From the NCBI GenBank assembly GCA_964462185.1, contig CAYWWV010000027.1, positions 1 through 17,732 on the forward strand: a DNA stretch of 17,732 bases, written 5' to 3'. The notes below the pieces were generated by a model. That model saw nothing but the letters and a program-made list of their open reading frames with translations, had not been told where the DNA came from and did not search any database. The stretch's first letter is position 1. Every line of letters starts with the position of its first letter. This DNA comes from RBG-16-57-9 sp964462185 (lineage in GTDB: Archaea > Thermoproteota > Bathyarchaeia > TCS64). Position numbers and translations under genes: made by a program. This document shows positions 1-7,209 of this stretch, piece by piece.

Positions 1-173
1 TGGGGCGGGACGCCTCCCTCCCCCTAAACACGCGGGAACGCTGGGCCAGGCTGGCCGCCTACATCGCCCAAACCATCAACACCCTCACCAAGACCTACGA
101 CCAACAAAGAATCGAGGAAGCCCTAACACGCCTAGAGGAAAGAGTCAACCAAGCCATGGGGGCCACAACGTGA
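1..173 (+). CDS. C-terminal part of a small coiled-coil protein, possibly terminase small subunit (partial)
   Basis: A frame is open from position 3 at the window edge to a TGA at 171-173, giving 56 residues of an Arg/Glu/Gln-rich, helix-forming tail (for example ERWARLAAYIAQTINTL). Codon use is C-rich like the next gene. The last codons overlap the GTG start of the terminase in a GTGA arrangement (170-173), the usual sign of translational coupling. A small helical protein encoded directly before a large terminase subunit is often the small terminase subunit or another packaging protein. That identity is inferred from position only, as no family motif is visible. The 5' end lies outside the window. 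Confidence 0.5.
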   Translation, partial: GRDASLPLNTRERWARLAAYIAQTINTLTKTYDQQRIEEALTRLEERVNQAMGATT

Positions 174-1666
174 CCTGGAAGACGCGGCTCCGAAACCTCG
201 AGAAAGCCCTGGGCCCACCCCCGCCACCCCCACCACCCCCCGACGCCGTAGAGTTCTGCAGGAGGTGGCTGGGATACGAGCCCTACGACTACGTTAAACC
301 ATTCCTCCGCGACCAAAGCCACTTCATCGCCCTCCTCATGGCCCGCCAAACCGGTAAGACCTTCAACGGCATGGCCAAACTCCTCCACATAGCCGCCTCC
401 CACCCCCACAGCACCATCCTGGTCACAGCCCCCAAGTTCGACCAAGTCAAGCAGATAGCCTTCAAACACCTCCACAACCACCTGGAGAGAATGAGGCAGG
501 CCAACCCCACCCTATACCGAGGCCTCATACCCCCTCGAGGAGCCAAGAGAACCATCATAAGGCTCCGAAACGGCTCCGAAATCCTGGCCGAGAGCCCCGT
601 TCCAGAGACCATCCGAGGCCACACCGCCAAAGCCGTCTACCTCATGGAGGCCAACTTCATACGCGACGACCAAGACCTATACACCGCCGTCCTCTTCACC
701 CTCAACACCACCAACGGATACCTCATAGCCGAGAGCACCCCCTGGAACACCGACAGCGTCTTCCACCAGATATTCCACAGCCCCCACTACCAACAGTTCA
801 GCCTCCACCGCATCCCCTACCACCAAGCCCTCCACCCCAAAGGCCCCCTCACCCCCACCATGGTGGACACCATAAAACAACAGCTCCAGGGAGACCCCCA
901 CCGGTGGGCGAGGGAGATGCTCTGCCAGTGGACGGAGAGCCAAGACAAGTGGCTCCCCATCTGCCTCATAACCCACTGCCAAGACAGCCAGCTATCCTAC
1001 TGGAAACCCACCCAGAGACACCGGGGAGAGTTCCACGCCGGAGTAGACTTTGGGAAGAAACACGACTACACCGTGGTGGCCGTCCTCCAAGCCAAGGGCC
1101 GCCACCACTACCTGAGACACCTACACCGCTTCCCTCTGGACACCCCCTACGGGGTGGTCATAGGCTACCTGAGGAGGCTGCAAGACAATTGGAGCCACCT
1201 GTCTTCCATCAGGTGCGACGCCACCGGGGTGGGCGACTACATCGTGGAGGACATGGAGAGAAGCGGCTTGAGGGGCGTCCAGGGAGTGGTCTTCACCCAG
1301 GCATCCAAGGAATCCCTGGCCACAGCCCTCCGAGAACTCATGCTCTCAGCGGAGTGCCCCAACTGCGGATGGACGGGCACCCTGGACACCGGCGGAGGCA
1401 GGTGGAACACCAACTGCCCCCGAGGATGCCGCACACAGCTGGGAAACCCCCAGAAAACCAGGGGCCTCCTACACCTCCCCTACGACCCCCAACTCTACAC
1501 AGAGCTAAACACCCCCACCTACACCCTCAACAAGGGGGGAACCCTCGTGTTCAACCACCCCGCAGGAACCCACGACGACGCCTTCTGGGCGCTAGCCCTC
1601 GCCGTGAGACCTCCACCCCAAACCTCCAAGCCCAGGGCCAAAACCAAGAGACCACACACCATTTAA
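170..1666 (+). CDS. Phage/provirus terminase large subunit (packaging ATPase-nuclease)
   Basis: This 498-residue protein has the layout of a large terminase, the motor that pumps viral DNA into proheads and cuts it. The ATPase half has a Walker A-like ARQTGKT (58-64), a Walker B-like VYLMEA (156-161) and a coupling motif AESTP (about 187). The RNase H-like nuclease half has acidic residues in VDFG (D293), RCDATG (D350) and HDDAF (D469/D470). A four-cysteine zinc ribbon (C396, C399, C416, C420) sits inside the nuclease domain. Two oddities stand out. Nine consecutive prolines (16-24) precede the ATPase domain. The position usually occupied by Asp in Walker B is Met (M159), although the catalytic Glu (E160) is kept. 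The GTG start overlaps the upstream stop. Its 3' end is duplicated in diverged form at 11667-11778. No other capsid genes lie in the window, so provirus or remnant is undecided. Confidence 0.88.
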   Translation: MTWKTRLRNLEKALGPPPPPPPPPDAVEFCRRWLGYEPYDYVKPFLRDQSHFIALLMARQTGKTFNGMAKLLHIAASHPHSTILVTAPKFDQVKQIAFKHLHNHLERMRQANPTLYRGLIPPRGAKRTIIRLRNGSEILAESPVPETIRGHTAKAVYLMEANFIRDDQDLYTAVLFTLNTTNGYLIAESTPWNTDSVFHQIFHSPHYQQFSLHRIPYHQALHPKGPLTPTMVDTIKQQLQGDPHRWAREMLCQWTESQDKWLPICLITHCQDSQLSYWKPTQRHRGEFHAGVDFGKKHDYTVVAVLQAKGRHHYLRHLHRFPLDTPYGVVIGYLRRLQDNWSHLSSIRCDATGVGDYIVEDMERSGLRGVQGVVFTQASKESLATALRELMLSAECPNCGWTGTLDTGGGRWNTNCPRGCRTQLGNPQKTRGLLHLPYDPQLYTELNTPTYTLNKGGTLVFNHPAGTHDDAFWALALAVRPPPQTSKPRAKTKRPHTI

Positions 1667-1709
1667 ACCCACATAAAATACCGGATACCCTTAAGCAGAA
1701 AGCTAGAGC
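1604..1709 (+). repeat. Long imperfect direct repeat, copy A (terminase 3' end plus downstream DNA)
   Basis: This copy covers the last 20 codons of the terminase, its TAA and about 43 bp beyond. Hand alignment with 11667-11778 gives about 88 matches in 105 aligned positions plus one 6-bp gap in this copy. Most differences are transitions. Similarity continues through the intergenic DNA (ACCGGATACCCTT, then AAAGCTAGAGC) and fades at about 1710. It includes an ATTTAAA box at the terminase stop that could act as a TATA element. Confidence 0.8.
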
Positions 1710-1734
1710 CGCCCACCTCCTCCGCGAGGGCGGC
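1708..1734. other. GC-rich hairpin just after repeat copy A
   Basis: A perfect 7-bp stem, GCCGCCC (1708-1714) with GGGCGGC (1728-1734), encloses a 13-nt loop. No T-run follows, so it does not look like a standard terminator. A second palindrome, GTTCTG-CA-CAGAAC, lies at 1783-1796. Both sit in the 1667-1868 spacer, where no gene is apparent. Confidence 0.4.
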
Positions 1735-1868
1735 AGTGGCGGTGCAGCGAGGTAGCCCAAAGAGAGCAGCGGAGAATCTACTGTTCTGCACAGAACGATA
1801 ACATGGCTGTTCTTTTACATTTTAAGTTCCTGAATGCTATGTGTTGCTTTCACATACTTTCCAAAGGA

Positions 1869-2195
1869 TCACTTCTTTTTATCTCGTTCTTTCCTTTCCT
1901 TCTTCTTCGCTTCATCTTGTTTAGATTTTTCCTCTAAAAGACGTATAAGCTTCTCCAAGTTTTCACGATTTTCAAAGGTGGCCAGGTAAGGAATGCTTTT
2001 TTCCCCTACAAAGGGTATAAACGGCGCGAGGAGATAGCGTGTTAACTGGCTGCCAACCGTTGAGAGGGGTTTAATGGACTCGAGGAAAAGTATGGCGAAG
2101 AGATCCATATCATACTTGTAGATGGCCTCAGCCACCCGCTTGATAATCGACTCCTGTTCCTCAGCTGTTGGCTCATCCCACAACAAAGCGCCCAC
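1869..2195 (-). CDS. Small lysine-rich hypothetical protein
   Basis: This 108-residue protein belongs to no family I recognise. The body (about 8-90) is amphipathic and helical. The last 20 residues are almost entirely Lys, Glu, Arg and Asp, suggesting a flexible or nucleic-acid-contacting tail. The GTG start at 2195 is supported by an AATTTAAGG box about 25 bp upstream (near 2216-2224 on this strand), which would give a leaderless mRNA. A TTG a few codons in, preceded by GGGGTGG, is the alternative start. It lies downstream of the membrane operon on the same strand, but a 110-bp gap with a T-run terminator and its own promoter suggests separate transcription. Composition matches the low-GC block and not the terminase. 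Confidence 0.6.
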   Translation of the reverse strand: MGALLWDEPTAEEQESIIKRVAEAIYKYDMDLFAILFLESIKPLSTVGSQLTRYLLAPFIPFVGEKSIPYLATFENRENLEKLIRLLEEKSKQDEAKKKERKERDKKK

Positions 2196-2281
2196 CCCAG
2201 ATTTTAGTTGAGCCTATCCCTTAAATTGTCTGCGGTTGGAATCCTGATTAAACTCCCAATTGGAGCCTGTACGATTAAAGC

Positions 2282-2290
2282 CAAAAAAAG
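2282..2290 (-). terminator. T-run terminator of the DUF6754 membrane operon
   Basis: Seven A on the plus strand (2283-2289) give a T7 run on the minus strand about 16 nt after the stop codon at 2306. Archaeal transcription commonly ends at such T-runs without a hairpin. Confidence 0.5.
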
Positions 2291-2305
2291 AGGGTGTTTG
2301 CTCCT

Positions 2306-2977
2306 TTAGCTGTACCACGTTATCTTCTTTGTGAGATATCCGATAGCTAGAACGATGGCGACGATAAAGATGAAGGCGTACGTGTACATCGCGACCTCTG
2401 GTCTGAGCATATCTACAAGGCGCCCAATCACGAGTTCGTATCTGAATGAAACGGTCTGGCCATATGCAACTCCGAACGCGACCAACAGGAACAGCCTCCC
2501 TGTCTGATTGATGTATTTGTAGGTGCCCTTGTATTCCCTAGTGAACAGGAAGTAAGCGGTCGTTGTAACCGTACCTATTAACATGATCAGGTTGTTTATC
2601 GAGTTCAACGGCAGTATCGTGGCCTTGATCTGCCCCAGAAAGTCGGTTATGACGGTCGCCCTCATCGCCAATCCAAGGCCTACACCCACCGTCAGCGCCA
2701 CCGGGTATCTGGAAACCCAGATCCATTCACGCTTCAAGCGGGTGAAAAGCATTAGCGATAGGATGATCGCTAGGACATAGATATACTGACCGCCCTGAAT
2801 CCTCGTAAACGCGTTTTTATTGATAAAGTCCCAGTTGGTCGCTAAGATGTATCCTCCCAAGATCCCCATATACAGGTTTTCAGTGATCTTTGAGATAGGG
2901 TTGTCCCCGATGAGGACGGAGTATGCTCCTATGGACACCGCCGAACCAACGATCAACCCTAACAACATCTGATCCAT
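2306..2977 (-). CDS. Polytopic membrane protein, fourth gene of the DUF6754 operon
   Basis: This protein of about 223 residues has roughly seven hydrophobic segments spread along its length and no large soluble domain. I do not recognise its family. A GTG one codon upstream (2980) is possible, but the ATG at 2977 overlaps the preceding gene's TGA as TGATG and has a GAGGTGA ribosome-binding site at about 2985-2991, so it is preferred. The overlap indicates translational coupling with the upstream gene, and the product is probably a partner subunit in one membrane complex. A T-run terminator follows. Composition matches its operon neighbours. Confidence 0.75.
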   Translation of the reverse strand: MDQMLLGLIVGSAVSIGAYSVLIGDNPISKITENLYMGILGGYILATNWDFINKNAFTRIQGGQYIYVLAIILSLMLFTRLKREWIWVSRYPVALTVGVGLGLAMRATVITDFLGQIKATILPLNSINNLIMLIGTVTTTAYFLFTREYKGTYKYINQTGRLFLLVAFGVAYGQTVSFRYELVIGRLVDMLRPEVAMYTYAFIFIVAIVLAIGYLTKKITWYS

Positions 2978-3813
2978 CACGACTCACCTCTCCTCTGTAA
3001 GAAGTAGAAGATGTTTCCGAGAATCACAAGAGTCAGCCAATACAGCCCTCCGAAGTTTGTCGCCATGGCCTGTCCCAATGCGGGTCCGGGTAGCCTGAGG
3101 AGGTACTCGTACTCCGCGGACCCTCTAACTCCGCCGAATAAGCCCTTCAGCTGCCCAGCGCTGATGTAAGGGCTATAGTTGGGGACTTCGTTTGTAGTGC
3201 ATGAGCCGGAGATTGGAATGCCGAACGGTCCATAGAACTGCCGTATCCCATAGGGTATGCTGCCCTCGGAGCCGCCCCACCAGAACACTGCGGCGAATGC
3301 TGTGGCATCATTGACGTCCTTCATGAGCGGGATCTCGTCGATCGGCGTGCCGAAGTAGTCTTTCGACACGACGCTGCGTATATCGTTGGCAAACGCGGCT
3401 ACGGCGGATTCACCACCTGGTATGTAACCGAGGTTGACCCAGTTAACACCGTTTTCAGCGGGCACTCCCGGGGGTAGCTTCTTTAAGGCGGTGTCAATCG
3501 CCTTCTGGGTCCAGACCTGTTGTTCAGCGCCTATGCTGAAGCAGACAATCTTCACGCCCTTGGTAAGCATGTGGTATATGTTTGCTACCATACCTGGACC
3601 ACATTGTGGATATGTCGCCGCGGCGATACCCCCTTCGATGAGCACGATGGACCCCTCTGGTATGGAATCCGCGAACTCGAAGGCCTGACGTGAGTAATCT
3701 TGAACGGCCATGGGCAGGATTACCGGGTGTAGTATTGGGAACGCCAATAAAAGGAACAGAAACAAATAGATTATCCTTTGATCCAAGTCTAGAAGCTTCT
3801 TTATCATGCTCAT
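2977..3813 (-). CDS. Membrane-anchored protein with large non-membrane domain, third gene of the DUF6754 operon
   Basis: This 278-residue protein has a transmembrane helix near residues 13-33, a soluble domain at about 40-245 and a second helix near the C terminus (GLYWLTLVILGNIFYF). The soluble part alternates hydrophobic strands and helices (SIVLIEGG, GVKIVCFSIG) like an alpha/beta fold. It is faintly similar in layout to the soluble part of the DUF6754 protein at 4484-5263, which is inference only. Conserved-looking cysteines occur in QCGPG and SGSCTTNE. An upstream in-frame start at 3885 would overlap the preceding gene deeply. The ATG at 3813 is preferred because it lies 1 nt after that gene's TGA and has GGAGG about 9 nt upstream. 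Function is unknown. Confidence 0.75.
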   Translation of the reverse strand: MSMIKKLLDLDQRIIYLFLFLLLAFPILHPVILPMAVQDYSRQAFEFADSIPEGSIVLIEGGIAAATYPQCGPGMVANIYHMLTKGVKIVCFSIGAEQQVWTQKAIDTALKKLPPGVPAENGVNWVNLGYIPGGESAVAAFANDIRSVVSKDYFGTPIDEIPLMKDVNDATAFAAVFWWGGSEGSIPYGIRQFYGPFGIPISGSCTTNEVPNYSPYISAGQLKGLFGGVRGSAEYEYLLRLPGPALGQAMATNFGGLYWLTLVILGNIFYFLQRRGES

Positions 3814-3814
3814 A

Positions 3815-4468
3815 TCAAGATGCCTCCATCCTCTCCTCTCTGATCCCCATATGCTCCTTCTGCCTACCAGTGTATACTCTAACACCTAGACCAATTATAC
3901 CTAGAGACACGCCGATGATCATCCCCCTGAAACCCGCTGAACTTGGATATGATCTGAGCCACTCACCTATAGGAACCACTGGTGGAAAGATCACGGCGCC
4001 CACTGGTATCAGCATCATAAAGACGATAAATGCACAGACAAGCAGAACAGCGGCGTTCCAGTTACGTGCTCTGAAGACCCGGTATGCCGCGGATGTGATA
4101 TAGAACGCGGTCAACGAATAAAGCGCCACGCCTATCGGAGCTGTCATATTGTTGTATATCCAAAGGAAAGTAGTATTTCTTACACTAGTCAAACCAAGCG
4201 CACTTGTGATTACCAGTCCTACAAGATATATGATGCTGTAGTACCAGCCGCTTTCCTTCTTGGAGATCTTTCTTAGATGGGCTATGGTGAGTATTATAAT
4301 TCCTAGAATCAACCCAGCAGCGGAGACTATAGTTACGAAGGACCTCAGCGTCACATTTATGTTCGTAATGGGTTCGGGCATGGGGAAGTAGAATTCGATG
4401 ATCATTAATATGCCCAGGATGGTGGTCAGATAGATTGGGATTTTAAGCTTGATCAATCTTTCAGACAT
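3815..4468 (-). CDS. Polytopic membrane protein, second gene of the DUF6754 operon
   Basis: This 217-residue protein has about six transmembrane segments: near residues 10-28, 43-63, 80-95, 110-130, 138-165 and 185-200. A short basic loop follows the second segment, and the tail is charged and cytoplasm-like. I do not recognise its family. It starts 15 nt after the DUF6754 gene and ends 1 nt before the ATG of the next gene, so it is co-transcribed. No strong ribosome-binding site is visible before its ATG. Other than membrane location and probable complex membership, no role can be read from the sequence. Confidence 0.75.
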   Translation of the reverse strand: MSERLIKLKIPIYLTTILGILMIIEFYFPMPEPITNINVTLRSFVTIVSAAGLILGIIILTIAHLRKISKKESGWYYSIIYLVGLVITSALGLTSVRNTTFLWIYNNMTAPIGVALYSLTAFYITSAAYRVFRARNWNAAVLLVCAFIVFMMLIPVGAVIFPPVVPIGEWLRSYPSSAGFRGMIIGVSLGIIGLGVRVYTGRQKEHMGIREERMEAS

Positions 4469-4483
4469 TTCTCTCGTTCACTC

Positions 4484-5263
4484 CTATATGCTGAATATTG
4501 AGGATATGTCGATCCCTAACGTTGCTAGTATGGCTCCGAGCACCATCATTATGATTGCGATGAACTTCCCTATGTCCTGACCAGCCAGTGATGCCGATTG
4601 AGTTGGATCTTGAGATAAATACGCTCCTAGAGCGTAGAGTTCCTCACCGATTATGCTGTAATCACACACCGCGACTAGGAAGGGTATATTATGGGTTGTA
4701 TCTGTTCCTCCTAGCATTACCGCGCCTACCCTTGCAGCGTTCTCAGTATATATGATTGCCTTATGGTACCAGCTTCCTAAAAGGAAAGCCCCTGCGATCT
4801 GTTGACTCCACATGTTGTTGAGGATGTACATTCTGTCCGCACCCTCTGGTAGATACATGACTGTTCCAAAGGGGTCGAAGTCCTCCGGTTTCCCCTCCGC
4901 ACGGTATGCCTCCTCTACTATGTCGTTTGCAATGGTGTAGGCCACTCCCTGAGTCACCGGCACGAAGAATTTAGCGCCAAGTCTTGCCGCTGATCTAGCG
5001 ACGTATGCAAGAATCTGAAAGGCTGCAACAGTTGGTGCCAAAACGCTTGGGGTGTCCATTCTGACGTTGTCCATTAGATACCAGGCAGGACGCCCCATCT
5101 CAACACACCGTCCAATAATCTCATCGATAATGTCGACCGCCGGCAGCCGCCTAAGTTTAGGTAATTTGCCCGAATAGGCCCTCATCATGAACCACAGGAT
5201 CGCCGAGACGATGATTACCAGAACAACTAGTCCTAACGCTCTTCCAGCAACTATTACTGACAA
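4484..5263 (-). CDS. DUF6754 family membrane protein, first gene of the operon
   Basis: This 259-residue protein matches the DUF6754 pattern known to me mainly from Chloroflexota. It has an N-terminal transmembrane helix (about 5-28), then a soluble alpha/beta domain with the motifs CVEMGRPAWY, PFLVAVCDYSIIGEELYA and LAGQDIGK, and a C-terminal hydrophobic helix (about 238-255). The family's function is not known. The TTG start at 5263 is well supported by GGAGG 6 nt upstream (5270-5274). It heads a four-gene minus-strand operon with spacings of 15 nt, 1 nt and a 1-nt overlap. It is divergent from an M20D amidohydrolase, so the two transcription units share an AT-rich promoter region. I am confident of the family and of nothing beyond it. 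Confidence 0.82.
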   Translation of the reverse strand: MSVIVAGRALGLVVLVIIVSAILWFMMRAYSGKLPKLRRLPAVDIIDEIIGRCVEMGRPAWYLMDNVRMDTPSVLAPTVAAFQILAYVARSAARLGAKFFVPVTQGVAYTIANDIVEEAYRAEGKPEDFDPFGTVMYLPEGADRMYILNNMWSQQIAGAFLLGSWYHKAIIYTENAARVGAVMLGGTDTTHNIPFLVAVCDYSIIGEELYALGAYLSQDPTQSASLAGQDIGKFIAIIMMVLGAILATLGIDISSIFSI

Positions 5264-5364
5264 GTTTTTCCTCCAGTACTGGAGTCTATATGATACATAT
5301 TTAATATTTACTAGTTTGTTAAAACTTAAATAAAAAAATAATTCTATTAATTTAGTGGAGATAG
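5264..5364. promoter_or_regulatory. Divergent promoter region between DUF6754 operon and M20D gene
   Basis: This AT-rich spacer contains TATA-like boxes for both directions: TTAAATA near 5327-5333 for the plus-strand amidohydrolase, and ATATTTAATATTTA near 5298-5311, which reads as a TATA box on the minus strand too. Ribosome-binding sites are GGAG at 5355-5358 (plus) and GGAGG on the minus strand at 5270-5274. Transcription starts are not directly visible. Confidence 0.5.
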
Positions 5365-6675
5365 ATGTTAAAAGAAGATCTAAAGAAGAAAGTTCTTCAA
5401 GCTATCGACAATCGTGCATCTGAGATCATCGAGATCGGCGAAACCATTTGGAAACACCCCGAGCTTGGCTTCAAGGAATTCAAAACAGCGGAGCTAGTTG
5501 AGAAAAAGTATGAAGAGATGGGTTGGATATATGAAAGCGGGATAGGGATCACCGGCTCCAAGGCTTACCTAAAAAGACCAGGACCCCGCCCGGCTGTAGG
5601 TATTATCGGAGAGCTTGATTCCGTTCGATGCCCCGATCACCCCGAGTGTGACCCTATCACTGGCGCCGTTCATGCTTGCGGACACAACGCCCAGATTGCC
5701 TGTATGTTAGGCGCGGGGATTGGCCTGACCGACAGCGGCATCCTGGATGAGATCGGCGGGAATGTTGTGATGGTCGCGGTGCCCGCGGAGGAGTATCTGG
5801 AGCTGGACTACAGAAACAGTCTTAGAGAGAAGGGCGAGTTGGAGTTCTTCGGAGGAAAACAGGAGTTCATCCGACTTGGGGCGATGTACGGCATCGACAT
5901 CAGCTTGGGCTCTCACTCGGCATTTAATATCGAGGGAAAGCTTACCGTCGGCGGTAGCAACAACGGCTTCATAGGGAAAATGGTCAGATATATTGGAAGG
6001 GAGGCCCACGCAGGTGCTTCACCTCACAAGGGCGTCAACGCCCTAAACGCTGCCATGTTGGGACTTATGGGCATCCACGCTCAAAGGGAGACATTCAGGG
6101 AGGAGGACACCATCAGGGTGCACCCCATCATAACAAAGGGGGGCGAGATCGTTAACAATGTTCCCTCCGATGTTCGCATCGAATCCTATGTGAGGGGTAA
6201 GACGGTGGAGGCCATCATCGATGCCAATAAAAAGGTGAACCGGGCGCTTGAAGCAGGTGCCATGGCCGTTGGCGCCGAGGTAGAGATAAACGACATGCCT
6301 GGCTACATGCCCTATCATCAGGATGAGAGGCTGGTCCAACTGTTCAAGGATGTTTGTGTAGATTTGGTGGGGGAAAAGGCTGTAATCCCCCAAGGACACA
6401 ATACAGCTTCAACTGATCTCGGTGACTTCTCCTGTATAATGCCCACAGGCTCAATAGGGATGGGAGGATGCACAGGCTCTCCACACAGCCGCGACTTTCA
6501 GATCGTGGACAAGAAGATTCAATATGTGCTGCCAGCAAAGGTGTTGGCCATGGCATGCGTGGACCTCCTTTACCAGGGCGGATCATTGGCGAACGAAATA
6601 ATCGGGGCATTTAAGCCGATTATACCGCCCGAGAAGTACGCTGAGTTCATGCACAATCTCATCAGTAAAAAATAA
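5365..6675 (+). CDS. M20D family metallo-amidohydrolase/carboxypeptidase
   Basis: This 436-residue protein belongs to the M20D group, which cleaves N-acyl amino acids, aminobenzoyl-glutamate or related amides with two metal ions. Likely metal and catalytic residues are C105 and H107 in HACGHN, E142/E143 in PAEEY, H184 in GSHSAFN and H374 in GSPHSRDF. The lid or dimer domain carries the usual REAHAGASPHKG (H215). The common CGHDxH motif is here CGHNAQ, so the exact metal site or substrate range may differ from typical aminoacylases. The ATG start has GGAG 6 nt upstream. No signal peptide is seen, so it should be cytoplasmic. Peptide or acyl-amino-acid catabolism would fit the M14 peptidase downstream. 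The substrate cannot be read from the sequence. Confidence 0.85.
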   Translation: MLKEDLKKKVLQAIDNRASEIIEIGETIWKHPELGFKEFKTAELVEKKYEEMGWIYESGIGITGSKAYLKRPGPRPAVGIIGELDSVRCPDHPECDPITGAVHACGHNAQIACMLGAGIGLTDSGILDEIGGNVVMVAVPAEEYLELDYRNSLREKGELEFFGGKQEFIRLGAMYGIDISLGSHSAFNIEGKLTVGGSNNGFIGKMVRYIGREAHAGASPHKGVNALNAAMLGLMGIHAQRETFREEDTIRVHPIITKGGEIVNNVPSDVRIESYVRGKTVEAIIDANKKVNRALEAGAMAVGAEVEINDMPGYMPYHQDERLVQLFKDVCVDLVGEKAVIPQGHNTASTDLGDFSCIMPTGSIGMGGCTGSPHSRDFQIVDKKIQYVLPAKVLAMACVDLLYQGGSLANEIIGAFKPIIPPEKYAEFMHNLISKK

Positions 6676-6747
6676 CACAAACAATCCTCAATCTTTTTCC
6701 ACTTTACTCGTAGTTGTTTAATTGAATCTTAATATTAAATGGTTATT

Positions 6748-7103
6748 TTAAACACTCATCTCCCTTATGTTACTGATGGGGTGTGGAGGATCGTGCGTAG
6801 TAGCTAAGTTCATGAGGTTCAGGCCTTTGCGGTTGTAGTTGAACTGGAAGATGGAGATTTTGTGCTTGAAGTTCCTCTTGCAGACGTCCTTGAACCTGTC
6901 GAGCCGGTTTCTGAGGCCCTGGAACAGCCCCTCACTGTGTTGGTGTGGCCGTCGCCCCTGTCATCTTCGCCCAGAATGTAGCTGGCGATCCATTGATCCT
7001 ATCCTGGGATTCACGGTAAACGCATTCAACACCGTCCGCCCAACTCAACTCCCTGAGGACCTATGCATACCTTCTCCTCAGAGGGCAGAAAAGCATCATC
7101 CAT
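6748..7103 (-). pseudogene. Degraded, internally deleted IS1595-like DDE transposase
   Basis: Reading the minus strand in shifting frames recovers two pieces. The first (about 7103-6995) begins MDDAFLPSEEK and continues VLRELSWADGVECVY, resembling the N-terminal zinc-ribbon region of IS1595/ISXO2 transposases (consensus-like LRELRWPDGVECPYC) but with a missing ribbon cysteine. The second (about 6990-6748) reads GDGHTNTV, frameshifts, then LFQGLRNRLDRFKDVCK and on to a TAA at 6748-6750. HTNT followed by Glu is typical just before the last catalytic residue of these enzymes. The central catalytic part is missing, leaving about 356 bp where a full gene would be near 900-1000 bp. At least two frameshifts and an internal stop rule out function. 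No clear terminal inverted repeats were found. The remnant fills most of the 534-bp space between the two peptidase genes. Confidence 0.6.
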
Positions 7104-7164
7104 CGATAACATGTTTTATCCACCGTATATCTGACATAATAATAAGAGGATCACAGAAGAGCGA

Positions 7165-7203
7165 ATTTATTTAAATATTAATAGGATGTAATAGAATTTT
7201 AGG
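7165..7203 (+). promoter_or_regulatory. Promoter and ribosome-binding site of the M14 gene
   Basis: An ATTTATTTAAATATT stretch near 7165-7179 is a good archaeal TATA box about 35 bp before the ATG at 7210. A weak AGGT (7201-7204) lies just upstream of the start. Confidence 0.45.
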
Positions 7204-7209
7204 TTACTT

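Noticed and set aside
904..1755. 283-residue open frame inside the terminase
   Set aside because: It is a Pro/Arg/His-rich shadow frame produced by the C-rich codon bias of the terminase gene, with no domain signal.
6839..7174. 111-residue plus-strand open frame between the two peptidases
   Set aside because: The minus strand of the same DNA carries recognisable transposase segments, so the plus frame is incidental.
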